Notes: generated by a model not told the origin, from the letters alone. 64,000 bases of DNA from Prosopocoilus inquinatus (GCA_036172665.1 CM069870.1:58652212-58716211), one strand, 5' to 3'. Numbered from the stretch's first letter, positions 39,901-52,048 are shown. A program made the numbers and translations.

Positions 39901-42900
39901 TCTCACGAACTTTTTTAATCGGATTTTAACTTTTTATTATTATTTTTTTTTTAATCAGCGAACTTTTTCTTGGGTGTTAAACGTCTTTTATTATCTAAGT
40001 TTCCTGTTAAACCTAGTAAGTTTCGTATTCGTTATCTTATTCGGCTACATTTTTGCATTAGTTTGATTCCAGTCGCGGTACATTCGTTGCTTGTTACAAT
40101 GCGGAGTTCTTTGTTCGAACACGCACGCACAAAAGTTCTGGGGCTTATAAAAGTCTGTGAGTATGATTTCTTGATGCCTCCACCATGTCACGACATAAGG
40201 GTGCCTTCACCATGTCACGATGTAAGGGCGTACTCCACCATGTTACAAACGAAAACGGTGTTTATTCATTCAGCATGAAATACTATTAAAATATTTCTCG
40301 CTGTTACGTGCACGTTCCGAACGCTCGCGCTGCTACCTATTGATTCTTTACTATGTTTCGGATTCACCTTAGGAATTTGCTTATTACGCATTCGTCCGCG
40401 GATGACCTCAGTAATTTGAGCCGCGTCGCGTTTGTGCGCCGAACCCAAATCAACAAACTACAATTAAACAGTAAAATAAGCGATTTGAATTTTGTGTAAA
40501 AGCCGAAAGTAAAATTAATTTGAAAAATGATTTTTTTCAAACGTAACAATACATTACATACAAAAATTATGCAAGCTTAAATATTGTTAATAAAATACGT
40601 TTTTCCTATAGCTTGATTACCATTCGATAAATATTTATATACACGCTAGATTTAAAGTAATTTGTTTAGCTATTTCACTTCACTTAGTAAATTACCTATC
40701 ACTGTCCTTCAACTTTCAAAGACAATTACAGGAAACTTCCGACAAGACTGATATCACGAAGCCACAATATTTTCAATTGATTTTTCCTCCAGAACAAAAT
40801 AAATGAAGTTATATATTATTGATAATAATAATAATGAATAGCTTAAACAGCAACATCCTATGATCGCTTTGTGACCTAATATTACATTAGGATTGACAAA
40901 TTGAAGCCAGTTTGCTACGTAATAAGTCATCCCATGTAAGGCGGCGATGCTTGCTGTCAAAGCCTAAAGAGGGATTCACTGCAATCAAAAACGATTTGTA
41001 ACAAAATTTTTTGGTAATAATAATATTGATGAAGTAGCTTCAATAATAACCTTATTTTATTTTGTTAACATATTTTAAATCGTGACTCTCGAAGATTTTG
41101 AGATACGCAACCAATCAATCAAATCAAGAACAACTGCGTCTAATGCCCGATTTCTTCACCTACTGATAAATTTATCTGCCAGGTATTATCCTTGGAAACC
41201 ATTGTATCGATAATAGTTTCCGTGCATACTACCTGGCAGATAAATTTATCCGCAGCTGAAGAAATTGGGCCGTATGATATAGCGGATCTAAAGAAGTAGA
41301 ATTGGTTGCCTAACTTCCTGCCGGAGTTCTGACGATAGGGTCACATTTTATTTTTTTAAATAAGCTTAACTTCTTCTGGGTTCCAATAGAGTTCCAAAAT
41401 GATCTGTCATTTTTATTACTAATCTCATATTTTAAATTAGTTTGTTTGACTTGCCAATAGTTTTTGATATTAAAGGCATAAAAAATTGAACAGTTTGCTT
41501 CCAATTCTACTAGACCATATCAATCAACCATGTAATTTATGATCCAATTATACTTGCTCCCATTTTGTACCAATCCCTGCGATGCAATAACGAAAGACAT
41601 TCAAGCCTTTAATACATACACAGAAACAAAAACTTGAATTCTTACTGTTTAAGTCTGCATCTCATCGTGTCCGTGATTGGTCCTACGTTTTAAAAAAAGG
41701 CTTTGAACTCAGCCTTCGGTCTTTGGCTCATGCCGTCCACGTCCGCAAACCCATTGGACATCTGCTGTTCGAAGGTTACGACGATCCACTCTTCGCCTTA
41801 GCTAAGTCCTTGCCTTTTCCCAAGAACATGAAAATCCCCGATTTGGACAAGTTTGGCTTCTTCTACACGGTATCTGCGCGAACCTCAGGTTAATAGCTTT
41901 TAGTCACTAGCAAATTTTAGCGAAATGCTTCTGCTGAATACGAGGGTGCTTTCAATATGGACGCCGGGGGAAAAAATTTGGGCAGGCTGCGCGAGTGGAG
42001 GTACAAGAATGAGTTGGACTATTTTGAAGACGAATGCAGGAAGATTGATGGTTCGGCTGGTGAATTTTTTATGGCGAATTTGCAAAGGAATCGCATTAAG
42101 TTTTTCTCTCCGGATTTATGCAGACCGGTTACTCTGGATTATGAGAAAGATGTGTTCATTGGTGGAATCAGAGGATATAAATACGTAGTAGGAGAAAGCT
42201 TTCTAGACAATGGTAAGTCATGTACGAGTTAAAGTTTAAAGCATCCTGGCTTAATATATTTGCTATAATTCCACACATATTTTAAATGATTTGAGAATAA
42301 AATGATTCCTAATTCTGATCTGCCTTGTACCAATCAGGACGATCAGGAGGAAGTTGGTAGTTCTCAATACATTTTAATAGTCTCCTCAGAAATTGCTTTC
42401 TTTAAAGTATTTCTCGCGCATCCCTCTGTATTTATATTTGTTTCAGGTACGAAAGTTCCTGAAAACCTGTGTTACGTAAGTGGAGAAAACATTCCTTCCG
42501 GAGCCGTGAACATTTCATCTTGTAAGTATGGAACACCCGGCACTGTTACCCTTCCACATATGTACGGAGCTGATCCGTACTATTTTGAAAAAGTGGATGG
42601 TCTGCACCCTGATAAAGGCAGACACCAAATGTTCATGGTGCTGGAACCGGTAGGTACCGAAAACTGATGGACGAGTAGCAAATTAAAAGAAATATTGAGT
42701 TTTCGGTGAGGCAGTTGATTTTAAAAAATAAAAACAAATCGAAAAAATTTCGTTTGTCAGAATTTATTAGGGCGAAAACCTATGATTAATAATTATTTAT
42801 AGTACCAATGGTGCTCGCTTAAAATAATACGCCTGCTTGCAAACCGCGCCATTAACTAACTTTAGCCGTAAGGATTAGGATTTTGACCAACCGCTTGTAG

Positions 42901-45900
42901 CTGAAAAATGTGTATATTTTTTTCACCAATGTAAGATGTTAAGTACTTTTTTTCTCTGGGTCGACTTTGGTTGGTTTATTTTTTTTTAATTTTAATTTCT
43001 TTCTGGTGTTAGGCATGAATGACCTCGAGATTGGTTGAGTTTACCTTTAATTTTTAATGTCTTTTGAGAAATTGTTTAAAAAAACTTTTGATTGGGTTGA
43101 CTTGGCCTTGAGATGTGTTGAGCTTAACTTTAGTTAATCTTTGATTACAAAAAAACTGAGCTTTTAAATTTTTAGTTTAATTATTTTCTCGATAAGTCGA
43201 GTTTACTTAGGTTGAATTCAGTCAGTTTGGGCTGATCTTGAGTTGATTTTTATTGAATTTTGACATTTTTTATTTTTAGGTTCATTTTTCCCATAGTTTG
43301 AGGATGTGTATGTTAAATTCACGTACTTTAGGTTGACCTTGAGATGAGCTGGAGTTGGTTTTTATTTAATTTTATATCTTAACTTTTTAAACCGTTTCCT
43401 TTGGTTGAACTTACTGAGGTTCAGTTCACTTCTTTAAATTTTGCTTTTATTTTTCTTTTGATTTATTTATTTATTTTTCTTTGAGTTCTTGGCAGCTATT
43501 GTTTCAGCCAGTATAAAATATTAACTTCTTCTTCAATATTTTTCTCTGAGTCGACTTTGGTTAGCCTTGCTTATGTTGAACATATTCCAGTTGAATTTTG
43601 ATTTTTTCGCTTAAGTTTTGAATTCTACTTTAATTATTTTTATTTTTAACTTCTTTGTCGTGTTGAGTATGGGTTGAACTTGACATTGATTGCGCTTAAT
43701 TTTTAATTAATCTTTATTCTTTTACTCCTGGCGAAGCTATCAATCGATAGTGCAACGTTGAATGCTTTTCCATTTATAATTCCGTCCGGTTTAAGATTAA
43801 AAACTTTTTACTTTTAATTTTTAACTTCTTTTGATTTCTTTTTAAATAAACCTTTTAATTCGGTAGTAAGGTTAGACTTACTTGTGTTGGCTTAGCTTTG
43901 AGATATGTTGAACTTATTTTTAAATCATCTTTGATTACAAAAAAAAAACTCAATTTTTAATTTTTTAATTTTTCGCTTTTAATTATTTAAAACTCTTAAT
44001 AAATAAATATAATAAAAAACTGTAACAAGGCTTATCAGGTTCATTACTATACAAATATCATGGACCCCTTAATCAATAAAAATTCTTTTCTTGAGTCAGT
44101 CTCACTTAAGTTGAAATCAATTTGGGCTGATCTTGAGTTGTTGTTGTTTTGAATTGACCTTCAGATGAGTTGGAACTGATTTTATTTCATTTAATTGTTT
44201 TAGTTTTTATTTTTTTGTACACTTCCCATTGGTTGGACTTCATTTCAGTTTTTACCATTTTTTTGTCTTATTTTTCCTAACTTTTTGATTTAAATTTAAA
44301 GTAATCCTTTCCTTGGCGTAGGCTCACTTAACTTAAGTATAGTTAGGTTACCTTGACGCTGAGATGGGTTGGACTTAGTTTTTATATACTTTTTTTAATT
44401 TTTAATTTTCTTAGTTTTGTTTTGGGTTGAATAGAGTTATGTTATACTTACTTGGCTTGGATTGATGTTGAAATTGCTTGAGCTCAACTTCAATTAACGT
44501 TTACGGCTCTTACACATTTTCTAATAATAAAGGAAGTGTGCCTTGTTCCATTATTTTTTTAATATTGAAATAATCTAACAAATTTTCTTAGAAATTTACT
44601 TAAAAATGCTCCGAGTTTCTAATAAGTCTCTTTTGTAATTCTAATAATTAAAGAGTGATATTTTCTAATAGAAAAAAAGCGTAAATCTGAAGTATAGACT
44701 CGTATAAAATTTTAAAACTTTTTCCAAATTTGTTAAATATTTCAAGAGAATATACAAATGTTACCAGTAAGACTTTTAAGTGAAAATGGTCCAGGAGTCT
44801 TTTCAAAGGAAGTAGAAAATCGAAATATTTACTACTTTCTACCAATTAAAAAATATATTTTAAGGTTTTAAATTATTTTTTTCAATTTTTAGGTTGGTAT
44901 TGGTAATGTAAAAATTAAGTTATTATAAATAAATATTACAAGGAAACGTAAAAATATTGTCAATAAAGATGTAAATGACTTATAATTAGAGAGCGCATAG
45001 TTAGGCAGAAAATCTATGGAAAGACACCGCAAAGAGTCACAAAAGATATAACTAGACCTTTTTAAAAGAATAACGTTAACGAAGGATGTTGAAAGTAACA
45101 CAAACGATGCAGACAAGAACCAGTTAAAATATTAATATTTAAAAAAATGTTTAAAAAACTGTTGCAAGGCGGTTTTTATTGCAGTAAATTCATCGAACAT
45201 CCTTTATACTGTAGCTGTTTTTACCCTGTTTGGGACCTCGTCAGTTTGATAATTCCACTGTAATCTTACCAGCATGAAGTAGTCAACATCGAGATCTAGA
45301 CTGTAGCAGCAATATGTTTAAAGGTTTTTAAATATCTAAATCCAAATTGTATTGGAGCATTTACCCGGTTTTTGCAGGATATTTTATTTTATTACGCTGG
45401 TCGCTATTTGTTATTCCTTATACTATTTTTTTCAAAAATTGGCCGACGATGTCGCGACTTAACCAGTTCTAATCAATAACATTCAAGTTAAATTCGTTGC
45501 AGGCTTTTTATACTCTTCTTCTAGAAACTCTTAATTCATAATTATTTTTTAAATAGATTCAGTATGAATCCATGTTTTGAAAATATGATAGCTAAAGCAC
45601 GGATTTATGTCATTTTAGGTCAAGAGTCTTCATTTTATATGTCCTAAAGTTGCAACTAAATCCGTGCTTGAAAAGGTGTTCTGTTATATGATACCCCTAT
45701 TAAATATTAAGTTGTTGCTTTTAAATTTGAATTTGAAGTCTGAGGCGGTTTTCCTTTTGTTTAAGACCACTGGAATTCCTTTACAAGTCGAGGCCCGTTT
45801 CCAAATGAACGCTCTTATGCAGCCAATCAAGCACATCTCGTAAGTATCAAAAGTCAAAAATACAACGTTGTTGAAACATAATTGTCATTTTCCAATACAT

Positions 45901-46517
45901 AAAACATATTGCCCTTGCTTGGTAACTATTTAAAATATTAGTCATTTCTATAACATTGATATGGATTTGAAACGTAACAATTATTGCTATGAATCAAGTG
46001 ACCTTGCAAAATCAGTATTCTGTATAACGATTAGCGATCGGCAATCTACTTGAATGACTATGAAATTGTATCAAGTTCTCTCCAATCATTGAAGACCCTA
46101 TCAATTGATATTGATATTGATTGATTGATCAGTGTTACAGAACAGCTCTGATTAACTTTTTGATTTATAATTACATAAAGGGTATTGGCTCGACAACGTA
46201 AAGTAAGTGGAACACTAATAAACATCATGATGATTTATTTCAGACTTTACGAAAAGGCACCAAGAGTATTCATACCAATGATTTGGTTCGAGCAGAAGGT
46301 AATAATCCCCCTGAACCTTCTCATCTTGCTGTTGATGTTCGTCTACTTTCCTTTAACCATGAAACTTCTAGCCTTTGCGTTGATGCTGATCGGCTTAACA
46401 ACCTGCGTTCTTAGCATATGGGATTCGGAATTACAAGACCTCTTCAAAAGAAGAAGGAAGACCACGGATGTCGAAATTAACGTGAACGATGCAGAACTGA
46501 AACTCTTAAAGCAATGA
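36984..46517 (+). CDS. CD36-family scavenger receptor (SCRB/SNMP type), 6 exons
   Basis: Inferred join: 36984-37409, 41654-41869, 41921-42212, 42447-42649, 45766-45839, 46244-46517. All introns are GT-AG, phases agree, and the product is 494 residues, the usual family length. Motifs: CTPTRRLIFGCILI with TM1 at about 15-37; VYMFNWTNPDD; IGPFVFKQTREK; WYFDEER; LFEGYDDPL; AEYEGAFNMDAG; DECRKIDGSAGEFF; DLCRPV; ENLCYV; SSCKYGTP; HPDKGRHQMFMVLEP; EARFQMNALMQPI; VFIPMIWFEQ; TM2 at about 440-463 with a basic cytosolic tail. Asn-x-Ser/Thr sites (NWT, NIT, NGT, NAS, NIS) and paired Cys fit the two-pass extracellular-loop topology. The family binds lipids and lipoproteins, and some members act in chemosensation or phagocytosis; which subgroup this is cannot be told. 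Exon 1 is preceded by an acceptor at 36969, so ATG 36984 is the likely start after a 5' UTR exon. Intron 2 is only 51 bp. Confidence 0.92.
38316..38425. repeat. Minisatellite, about 29-bp unit, 3-4 copies
   Basis: Units of the form ccaccatgtcacaatctaag + ggtgcgctc repeat with few changes. A second, more diverged array of the same unit lies at 40173-40250. Confidence 0.85.
38933..39033. repeat. Near-perfect hairpin with about 45-bp arms
   Basis: ggttaacgaattcaagaaaa + agaaaagtctgatatactctactcc pairs with ggagtagatcagaattttct + ttttctttaattcgttaacc with few mismatches and almost no loop. A degenerate third copy precedes it (38890-38935), and a fourth, gaattaacgaataagaaaac + tctgatcta, lies at 38647. 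Confidence 0.85.
40855..40985 (+). repeat. Family B partial copy
   Basis: acatcctatgatcgcttt, gacaaattgaag, tgcttgctgtcaaagc and, inverted at the end, cactgcaatcaaaaacgatt match parts of 19358-19817. It lies within CD36 intron 1. Confidence 0.75.
41145..41270. mobile_element. MITE family E, copy 1 (intron 1)
   Basis: GCCCGATTTCTTCACC...GCTGAAGAAATTGGGC forms terminal inverted repeats. The interior also folds (ataaatttatctgccaggta against tacctggcagataaatttat). A second copy lies at 63687-63811. The flanks cgtctaat and cgtatgat may be a decayed 8-bp target duplication. Confidence 0.85.
42960..44520 (+). repeat. Degenerate T-rich minisatellite, ggttgaccttgagatg type
   Basis: Variants of ggttgaccttgagatg(a/t)g + (t/c)tggagttg/ttgagctta recur about a dozen times, separated by T-rich tracts (tttaattttt). 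Unit length is variable, so the array is old. A reversed block of the same phrase lies at 25140-25510. Confidence 0.65.
43726..43806 (+). repeat. Family H core copy
   Basis: cctggcgaagctatcaatcg + atagtgcaacgttgaatg, then ttccgtccggtttaagatta + aaaacttttta: the right half of the family H element seen at 22201-22340. Confidence 0.7.
44936..45070 (+). repeat. Dispersed repeat family F, copy 1
   Basis: gaaacgtaaaaatattgtca, ataattagag, gcagaaaatctatggaaaga and taactagacctttt + taaaag are collinear with 57754-57890. The nature of the element is unknown. Confidence 0.6.
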
Positions 46518-49057
46518 TGTTCAAATTTAGTCCATTTGGAGTCAGTATTTTTGTTTTCTTTAATTAGTAACTTTTATTTGCTTCGAGTGTGTGTTGCGTG
46601 TGAATTGAAACTACTTTCTTATTGCTTCTTTTAAGACAAAAATATAAACCAGAATGCATCTATTCTTTCTGCATTACTAGAAGTAATATGTGATTATTAA
46701 AGCGAGGATGAAATAGTACCTTCGCAGGGACGTCCGTCAGGTAGGATGCCGATTACGTGCTCGTCCAGTCGATAGGCTTAAATTAAAGTGTAAAGGTATT
46801 GTTACTTGCATTTACTCATGCATTCGTTACCATTAAAAAATATCGTGAACCACATGAGGGTGGGTCGTTATAATGAATGATATGACGAATAAACTGAAGC
46901 AGGGATTTTTTAATCCTCGCTTTGGTGATTTATTGTATTTTTTTATGAATTTTTAATTTACGAAGAACTTTTATACCCCTTTTTATTTTTGATCAATTCA
47001 ACGGCGATGCATTCGTCTTAAAAGCAGGAAACACGGGATTACACTTTAAAGCCGAGATTGTTAAAGCTAGGTGCACATAAAAAATTAAGAATGTCACCAA
47101 ATGGAACAAATGTTACGCTCGTGCTTAGATAAGCGCGAGCTCGTCACACAGCCGCTTCCCATTCAGACCACAATGCAAGAATCCCCCATTCTACGTCAGT
47201 GGGCGTTATTTTTTATGCTTGACTTTTATGTCGCTTTTATCTCTTTCGCTGAAGAATCGCTGCAGAGCTGTTGACTTTAATGCAGAAATCTCTTTTACGA
47301 GGTCATATGCAATAAAACACATGGCACGAATAAATCGGATAATGATTTGGATATAAAAGGAACGGCTCGCACCTATCCATCATCCTTTAATTCCTAAGTT
47401 TTATCGCCCAATTTATTTATACGTGTGTGTAAGGTTTATCGAGTGGGCGCGTCCTGTTTAGTACCTAGGTAATCCGAGAGATGATTGCGTAGACCCGATT
47501 ATCCTTGAGAGAAACAAGTATAAAAGAAAGCCCCAAATTTTTTGAGTAAATGATTGCATGAATTCGAGGAACAGTAATCTGATCGACAACAAGTTTACTG
47601 ACGTAGTGGTTATCACAAAAGACCTTTGACCTCAACATCATCTAAAGGTGCGCCCACATCACGATCAGCCAAATGTGGACGGTTATCCATGTAACGTTTG
47701 GAAGGCGAATATGATAATTTACAACACATTTTGAATAGGAATTTAGCCGAAATCTGAAAGAGAGGTTATACAATGCTTTTATTTTATTCTGCAACGTATC
47801 CCTATGTTGTAATTTAGCATAATCATGTCAAGGCATTGTAAATCTAGGCAACCAACATAACACATGTGGCTGTTTACTCCGCGTTTATTCTCTATCTGTC
47901 ATGTTGACTGTTTCATATGGCATATAATACAGTGAAGTCTGTGCAATGCCAGAAGACAACGTGAATAATCAATTAGACTGCTTAATTCAATTACTTATTT
48001 TATCGCATACGTTCATGTAGCTTGGTGTTCAATAAAATCATAGAGTGGTAAAAAGACAAGATTGTTAAACTTATACATATTACATAAGGTAAAAGAAAAT
48101 AGCTGCAGCTAACTTCCTCTCGATCGTGATCGGATTCGCGCTTACGACACATTTATGGACACAGCTTAACAAGTTAATTCGTTTAGATACTTTGAACTAC
48201 TTAATTCCGCTTTTATGTCACATTGTATCTTAATGTTCGTTATCAACCCAGTCTCTTCCTTATTTCTGCAACTTTTGCGAAATGTTATAGTTTTCAAAAA
48301 TAACTACTAATTACGTTGCTACGATAAGTAATCTCCTTCCTAATTCTGGAAGCACTGCCTCAACGTAATAAGGATTTCTAACTCAGATTTTAAGTATTCT
48401 TGTTAAATTATTAATAGCAGAGAGATATTGTTTCAAATGTATAAGAATGATAAGAAATAAAGTTATTTTTCCGCTGATAACAGTTTTATTTTCGACACAC
48501 AGTTTCGGAAATCATTATTGATTAAAAGACTTTGATTTTCGAGAAGTATTTGCATGTGACTCACAAAATATTTGTGCCAGTGGAAGCAGGTATTGAGCAA
48601 TCATTGTTATGTCTTCTGCTCTCGACAAACTTTTTCTGCAATTGTCACGACATCTAGAAGCTTCCCGATGTTTCTCAATGGTTCGTTGCATGCTCCAGAT
48701 AATATTGGGATTGTACCAGAAAGTCCTTCACCATTTCTCTGGAATCTCTGGAAAAGCAGATGCAAGAGCAAGGTATATTTATGGTGACCATATGTCCCGA
48801 TTTCCAACAATTTATCCCGCATCCCGCGGAGTGTTAAAAATATCCCGCTTTTTGGAAAAAATATACTTTTGCCAGTTTACAGCGAAAACAATTATTTACG
48901 TGTTGTAGATTGAATTATAAAATATAAAAAAAAGTTATTAAGTGGTTAATTATTAGGCCAGTAACGCCCGAAAAGTTAAGTTTTTTATTTGTTTATTTGT
49001 AATCACCATAATTATCATCATAATCATAATTTATTCATATTTAGCCCTACATAGGAT
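46518..49057. other. Downstream of CD36 gene; no gene recognised
   Basis: The CD36 3' UTR presumably starts here; a clear AATAAA was not assigned. An imperfect pair attaaagcgaggat/atcctcgcttt (46696 and 46914) could be a relic foldback. Around 48780-48850, tgaccatatgtcccgattt and repeated tcccgc phrases resemble a transposon end, as do phrases at 61640-61745. Confidence 0.4.
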
Positions 49058-49240
49058 GTACACGAGTTTTGGTTATATTTTGAACGGTATCTGCACACGA
49101 GAAAATAAATTGAATGTTCCATTTAAAATAACAAAGTCGATACTAATTTGTTACATTTTCCATCGTTATTCATGTTCGTTTTTAGTTAATTTTGTTCGGG
49201 TAAATTCCGAAAACATTTATATTTAACATTTTTTCATATA

Positions 49241-50692
49241 CACAGCCTTTCAAAAGTTTTGCACCCCCCTAGTATTTCAACTATTCCTGAATTTATTTTT
49301 TACAAGAAGGCTTTATAGGACTTGGCAAGTGTTTCTGAGTTCACAAATGTCAATAATCTTGATGTTGTTTGTTTGTACATATTGCTTTACAGTAGTAATT
49401 CAAACTTAGACTTTAGGTTAAATTTGTAATATTTGTAACTTTTAACTATTAATCCTGATTTACTTTAGCGAAAAACTTCAGAATGCCCAGAAACAGAATT
49501 TCTGACTCAAACGGAATGAGAATTGTGACTTTGCATGAACATGGCCTGTTAGTACTGTTTCGCGCACAATAAAACGGTTTTTAGAAACGGAAAATTTTGT
49601 TGATTTACCTCGAAGTGGGCGTCCTCGTGATACCAATGTTAACCAAGACCGGTATTTAGTACAAATAGCAAGAAGAAACGAACACCTTACTGTGCCAGCT
49701 GTTTTAAGATAATTTCAGTTGGCTCACGAGGTTAATTTAAGCTCGGTTACGGTTAACCGACCTTTAAAAGCTGCTGGTTTAAGATGTAGAAGGCCTCATT
49801 GAGTACCTAGACTAAGTTTGGAACATCGTCGAATACGATTACAGTGGGCAATTGAACATGAAAACTGGGCTCAAAACGACTGGTCACAAATGATGTTCTC
49901 TGATGAGAGTCGTTTTGGTTTAGTGAGCGATGATAGGCGTTTTCGTGTTTGGAGACCTACTGGAGTACAGCATCGACTAAGGACGGCTCGAAACACTGTT
50001 CCATTTAGAGGTGGCTCGGTCATGTTTTGGGGAGGAATTATGTTCGGAATAAGAACTGATTTGATATTAATACCTCAAACAATGACGGGGCCATTTTACA
50101 TCGACCATGTGTTACGACCTGTGGTGACATCATTTCGAGGTGCAGTTGGACAAAATTTCAGTTTTATGGACGATAATGCTCCACCACATCGAACAAGGGC
50201 AGTAGCAGAAATACTTGAAGAGGAAGGAATTGTTCGCATGGATTGGTCTGCTTGTTCTCCTGACATGAACCCTATCGAACATGTCTGGAGCTACATTTCT
50301 AGACGATTAGCATCTCCAGAAAATCATTTTATAACACGAAATCAGCTCATCGAAAGGGTTCAAGAAGAATGGAGAATTATGCCTCAAGAAATTATGGATA
50401 ATTTAATATCATCCATGCCAAGAAGGGTACGGGCTTGTATAAACAGCAGGGGAAACAATACGTTATATTAATTTTTTAATTTAAAGAGGTTTTCACTTTT
50501 TTTCACTTAATCACAACTTTCTTCATAAGCATTCATAATTTTTTTGTTAATTTTTTTCAAAATAAATTACTAAAAATTAAAAATTTTGTGATCTATTGAT
50601 TTGTAAGATGGTTAAATACAAAATCATTAAATATGTATTTGCTTCATTAGTGTAAAGAAAGACAGGGGGAGCAAAACTTTTGAAAGGCTGTG
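49241..50692 (+). mobile_element. Tc1-type DD34E transposon, full length
   Basis: 1452 bp flanked by TA on both sides. The ends CACAGCCTTTCAAAAGTTTT + GC(A/T)CCCCC are near-perfect inverted repeats (49241-49270 and 50664-50692). It contains one transposase frame with lesions. The intact ends and mostly intact frame suggest a fairly young copy. Confidence 0.95.
49483..50471 (+). pseudogene. Tc1 transposase (DD34E), inactivated
   Basis: It starts MPRNRISDSNGMRIVTLHEH. In the N-terminal helix-turn-helix region a deletion and frameshift (about 49550-49570) remove residues, and in-frame stops occur near 49709 (after VLR) and 49801 (after RPH). From 49818 the catalytic half is open to the end: MMFSDESRFGLV (first Asp), SFMDDNAPPHRT (second Asp) and SPDMNPIEHVW (Glu), 34 residues after the second Asp. 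A GGSVMFWGGIM motif is also present. The catalytic residues are intact, but the DNA-binding part is broken. Confidence 0.93.
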
Positions 50693-50879
50693 TATTTGAA
50701 AATAAAGTGTGTAGGTACCCTTCAAAATATAACCAAAAACCTTGTACATGTCAATTATGTTTATGTTTGTGTTTTAGTTTTGAATAGTTAGGCTTAACAA
50801 TTTATCAAATTTTACTCCGTATATCTTATTATTTTAGTAATAATACCAAGACGATAATATGATCTTATAGAGAAGTTAC

Positions 50880-51112
50880 AGTCGTGGACAATAAATTTTA
50901 ATCATCATTGATTGCCAAAAATTCAGTCTTGCCCTCTATTTGACGAAAAGTAGATTGATGTATAAGTTTTGAATAATGGGAATAATTCCTCATAATGTAA
51001 TGTATTTTCGACTCTTTTTTGGTAAAACGCAATAAATTTATGTGAAAATTTATCATTTCTGAAATAACTGCGTTTTGATTAACAATAACAACGAAAATTT
51101 ACTGCTTTGGAT
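50880..51112 (+). repeat. Fragment of the hAT-type family interior
   Basis: gggaataattcctcataatg, ttttttggtaaaacgcaata, aatttatgtgaaaatttatc and aacgaaaatttactgctt are collinear with 27520-27665 inside 27177-27805. The terminal repeats are missing here. Confidence 0.65.
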
Positions 51113-51117
51113 TGTAT

Positions 51118-52048
51118 ACAGGGAGATTCAGGCAACCCATTCATTAAAAGTTTACAGACTTCCTCTTTGAAATATTGAAAATAATACACAAATTGTTGGT
51201 TATAATATTGGCTCTATGTTGTCCTCAGTTATTATTTATTAGTAATAACTTTCTATTGTGTCTCAGTAATAACATATGTATTTTCCTCGATATAACAATT
51301 TTTTTTTATTAAATTCTTGAATTGTCGATTTTTTTATCATTAAAAACATGTAATATGTCTGTGTTTGAATATTCATTTTTTGGTTCTTCGTAGCGATTAA
51401 AATGTGTTTTATTAATTCCTAAAAAAAATTAGATATTAAAAAGAAAACATCGATAACCAGTGAACTATAAGAGATAGGTATAGGGAATGCTAATACAGGA
51501 CGAAAGAACATGTAATCCCAAGTCCAGTGGTATAAAAATATACTAAGCGATCCATTTAAAAAGCATGACTTTTCTACAGTTGAAATCTGTTCGAATAGAA
51601 GTTACTTTTCATCCAGCCTGTAAGCAATCAAGTACAAAACTGGGCATGATCTGAAAGAAGGTACTGCAGCATACTGCAGGCCAAAAATTGGCATCGTGAT
51701 TTTTGTTACACAAAGATGGCAGTATCATAAACAAGGTTCTGCAAGTGTGAGTTATTTAAAAAAAAATTGGAACATCTCGGAAACGGTTAATTTTCCTTGT
51801 ATCACATGTTATAGAATATATTTTGAGAATTTTATGAAGATTTCAAAAATTCATTAAAAAAATGGGGTGTTCCATTTAAAATAAGAAAGTTGACAACAAC
51901 TTCCTATATAAGCGGAAGTGTCCGAAAATTGGAAATATTATATTTCCATAGATGATTATAGTTAACTTATAACTGCAAAAGATGAAATAGAAATTCAGAG
52001 GAGAAGTCCGTAAACTTTTAATGAATGGGTTCCCTGAATCTGCCTGTA
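51118..52048. mobile_element. TIR element of about 930 bp, ACAGG ends
   Basis: Left end acagggagattcaggcaacc + cattcattaaaagtttacag; right end, reversed, acaggcagattcagggaacc + cattcattaaaagtttacgg. The inverted repeats run about 60 bp. Flanking TAT/TATA suggests a short TA-type target. The interior (including gtgttccatttaaaataag at 51867) has no recognised coding region, so it is nonautonomous. Confidence 0.85.

Larger units (their letters stand above)
38316..40560. mobile_element. Unclassified element: direct repeats flanking about 1.5 kb
   Basis: 38316-38650 and 40173-40480 are direct repeats sharing the minisatellite, aaacggtgttta, gtgcacgttccgaacgctcg + cgctgctacctattgattct, gtttcgga and aaactacaattaaaca. 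Between them, 38787-38900 is inverted against 39015-39130 (gcgatttgaattttg, gagctacacgagtgggtcct), and the sequence after the second repeat (40480-40550) matches that same block. It looks like a nonautonomous LTR- or foldback-type element that has rearranged. No coding domain was seen. Confidence 0.5.
37410..41653 (+). other. CD36 intron 1 (4.2 kb), repeat-filled
   Basis: Begins gtaagg and ends tttaag. It carries the repeat cluster 38316-40560, a family B copy and the MITE 41145-41270. Nothing coding was recognised. Confidence 0.85.
42650..45765 (+). other. CD36 intron 4 (3.1 kb), repeat-rich
   Basis: Bounded by gtaggt and tttaag. It holds the degenerate repeats 42960-44520, the family H piece 43726-43806, the family F copy 44936-45070 and a hairpin at 45595-45670 (aagcacggattta / taaatccgtgctt). 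Confidence 0.85.
49058..50745. repeat. Foldback element split by the Tc1 insertion
   Basis: gtacacgagttttggttata + ttttgaa (49059-49085) is the inverse of ttcaaaatataaccaaaaac + cttgtac (50719-50745). The Tc1 element lies between these arms, so the older foldback was its target. Confidence 0.7.

Noticed and set aside
48609..48908. 99-residue frame overlapping opposite frames
   Set aside because: No domain; the last third runs into a transposon-end-like stretch.
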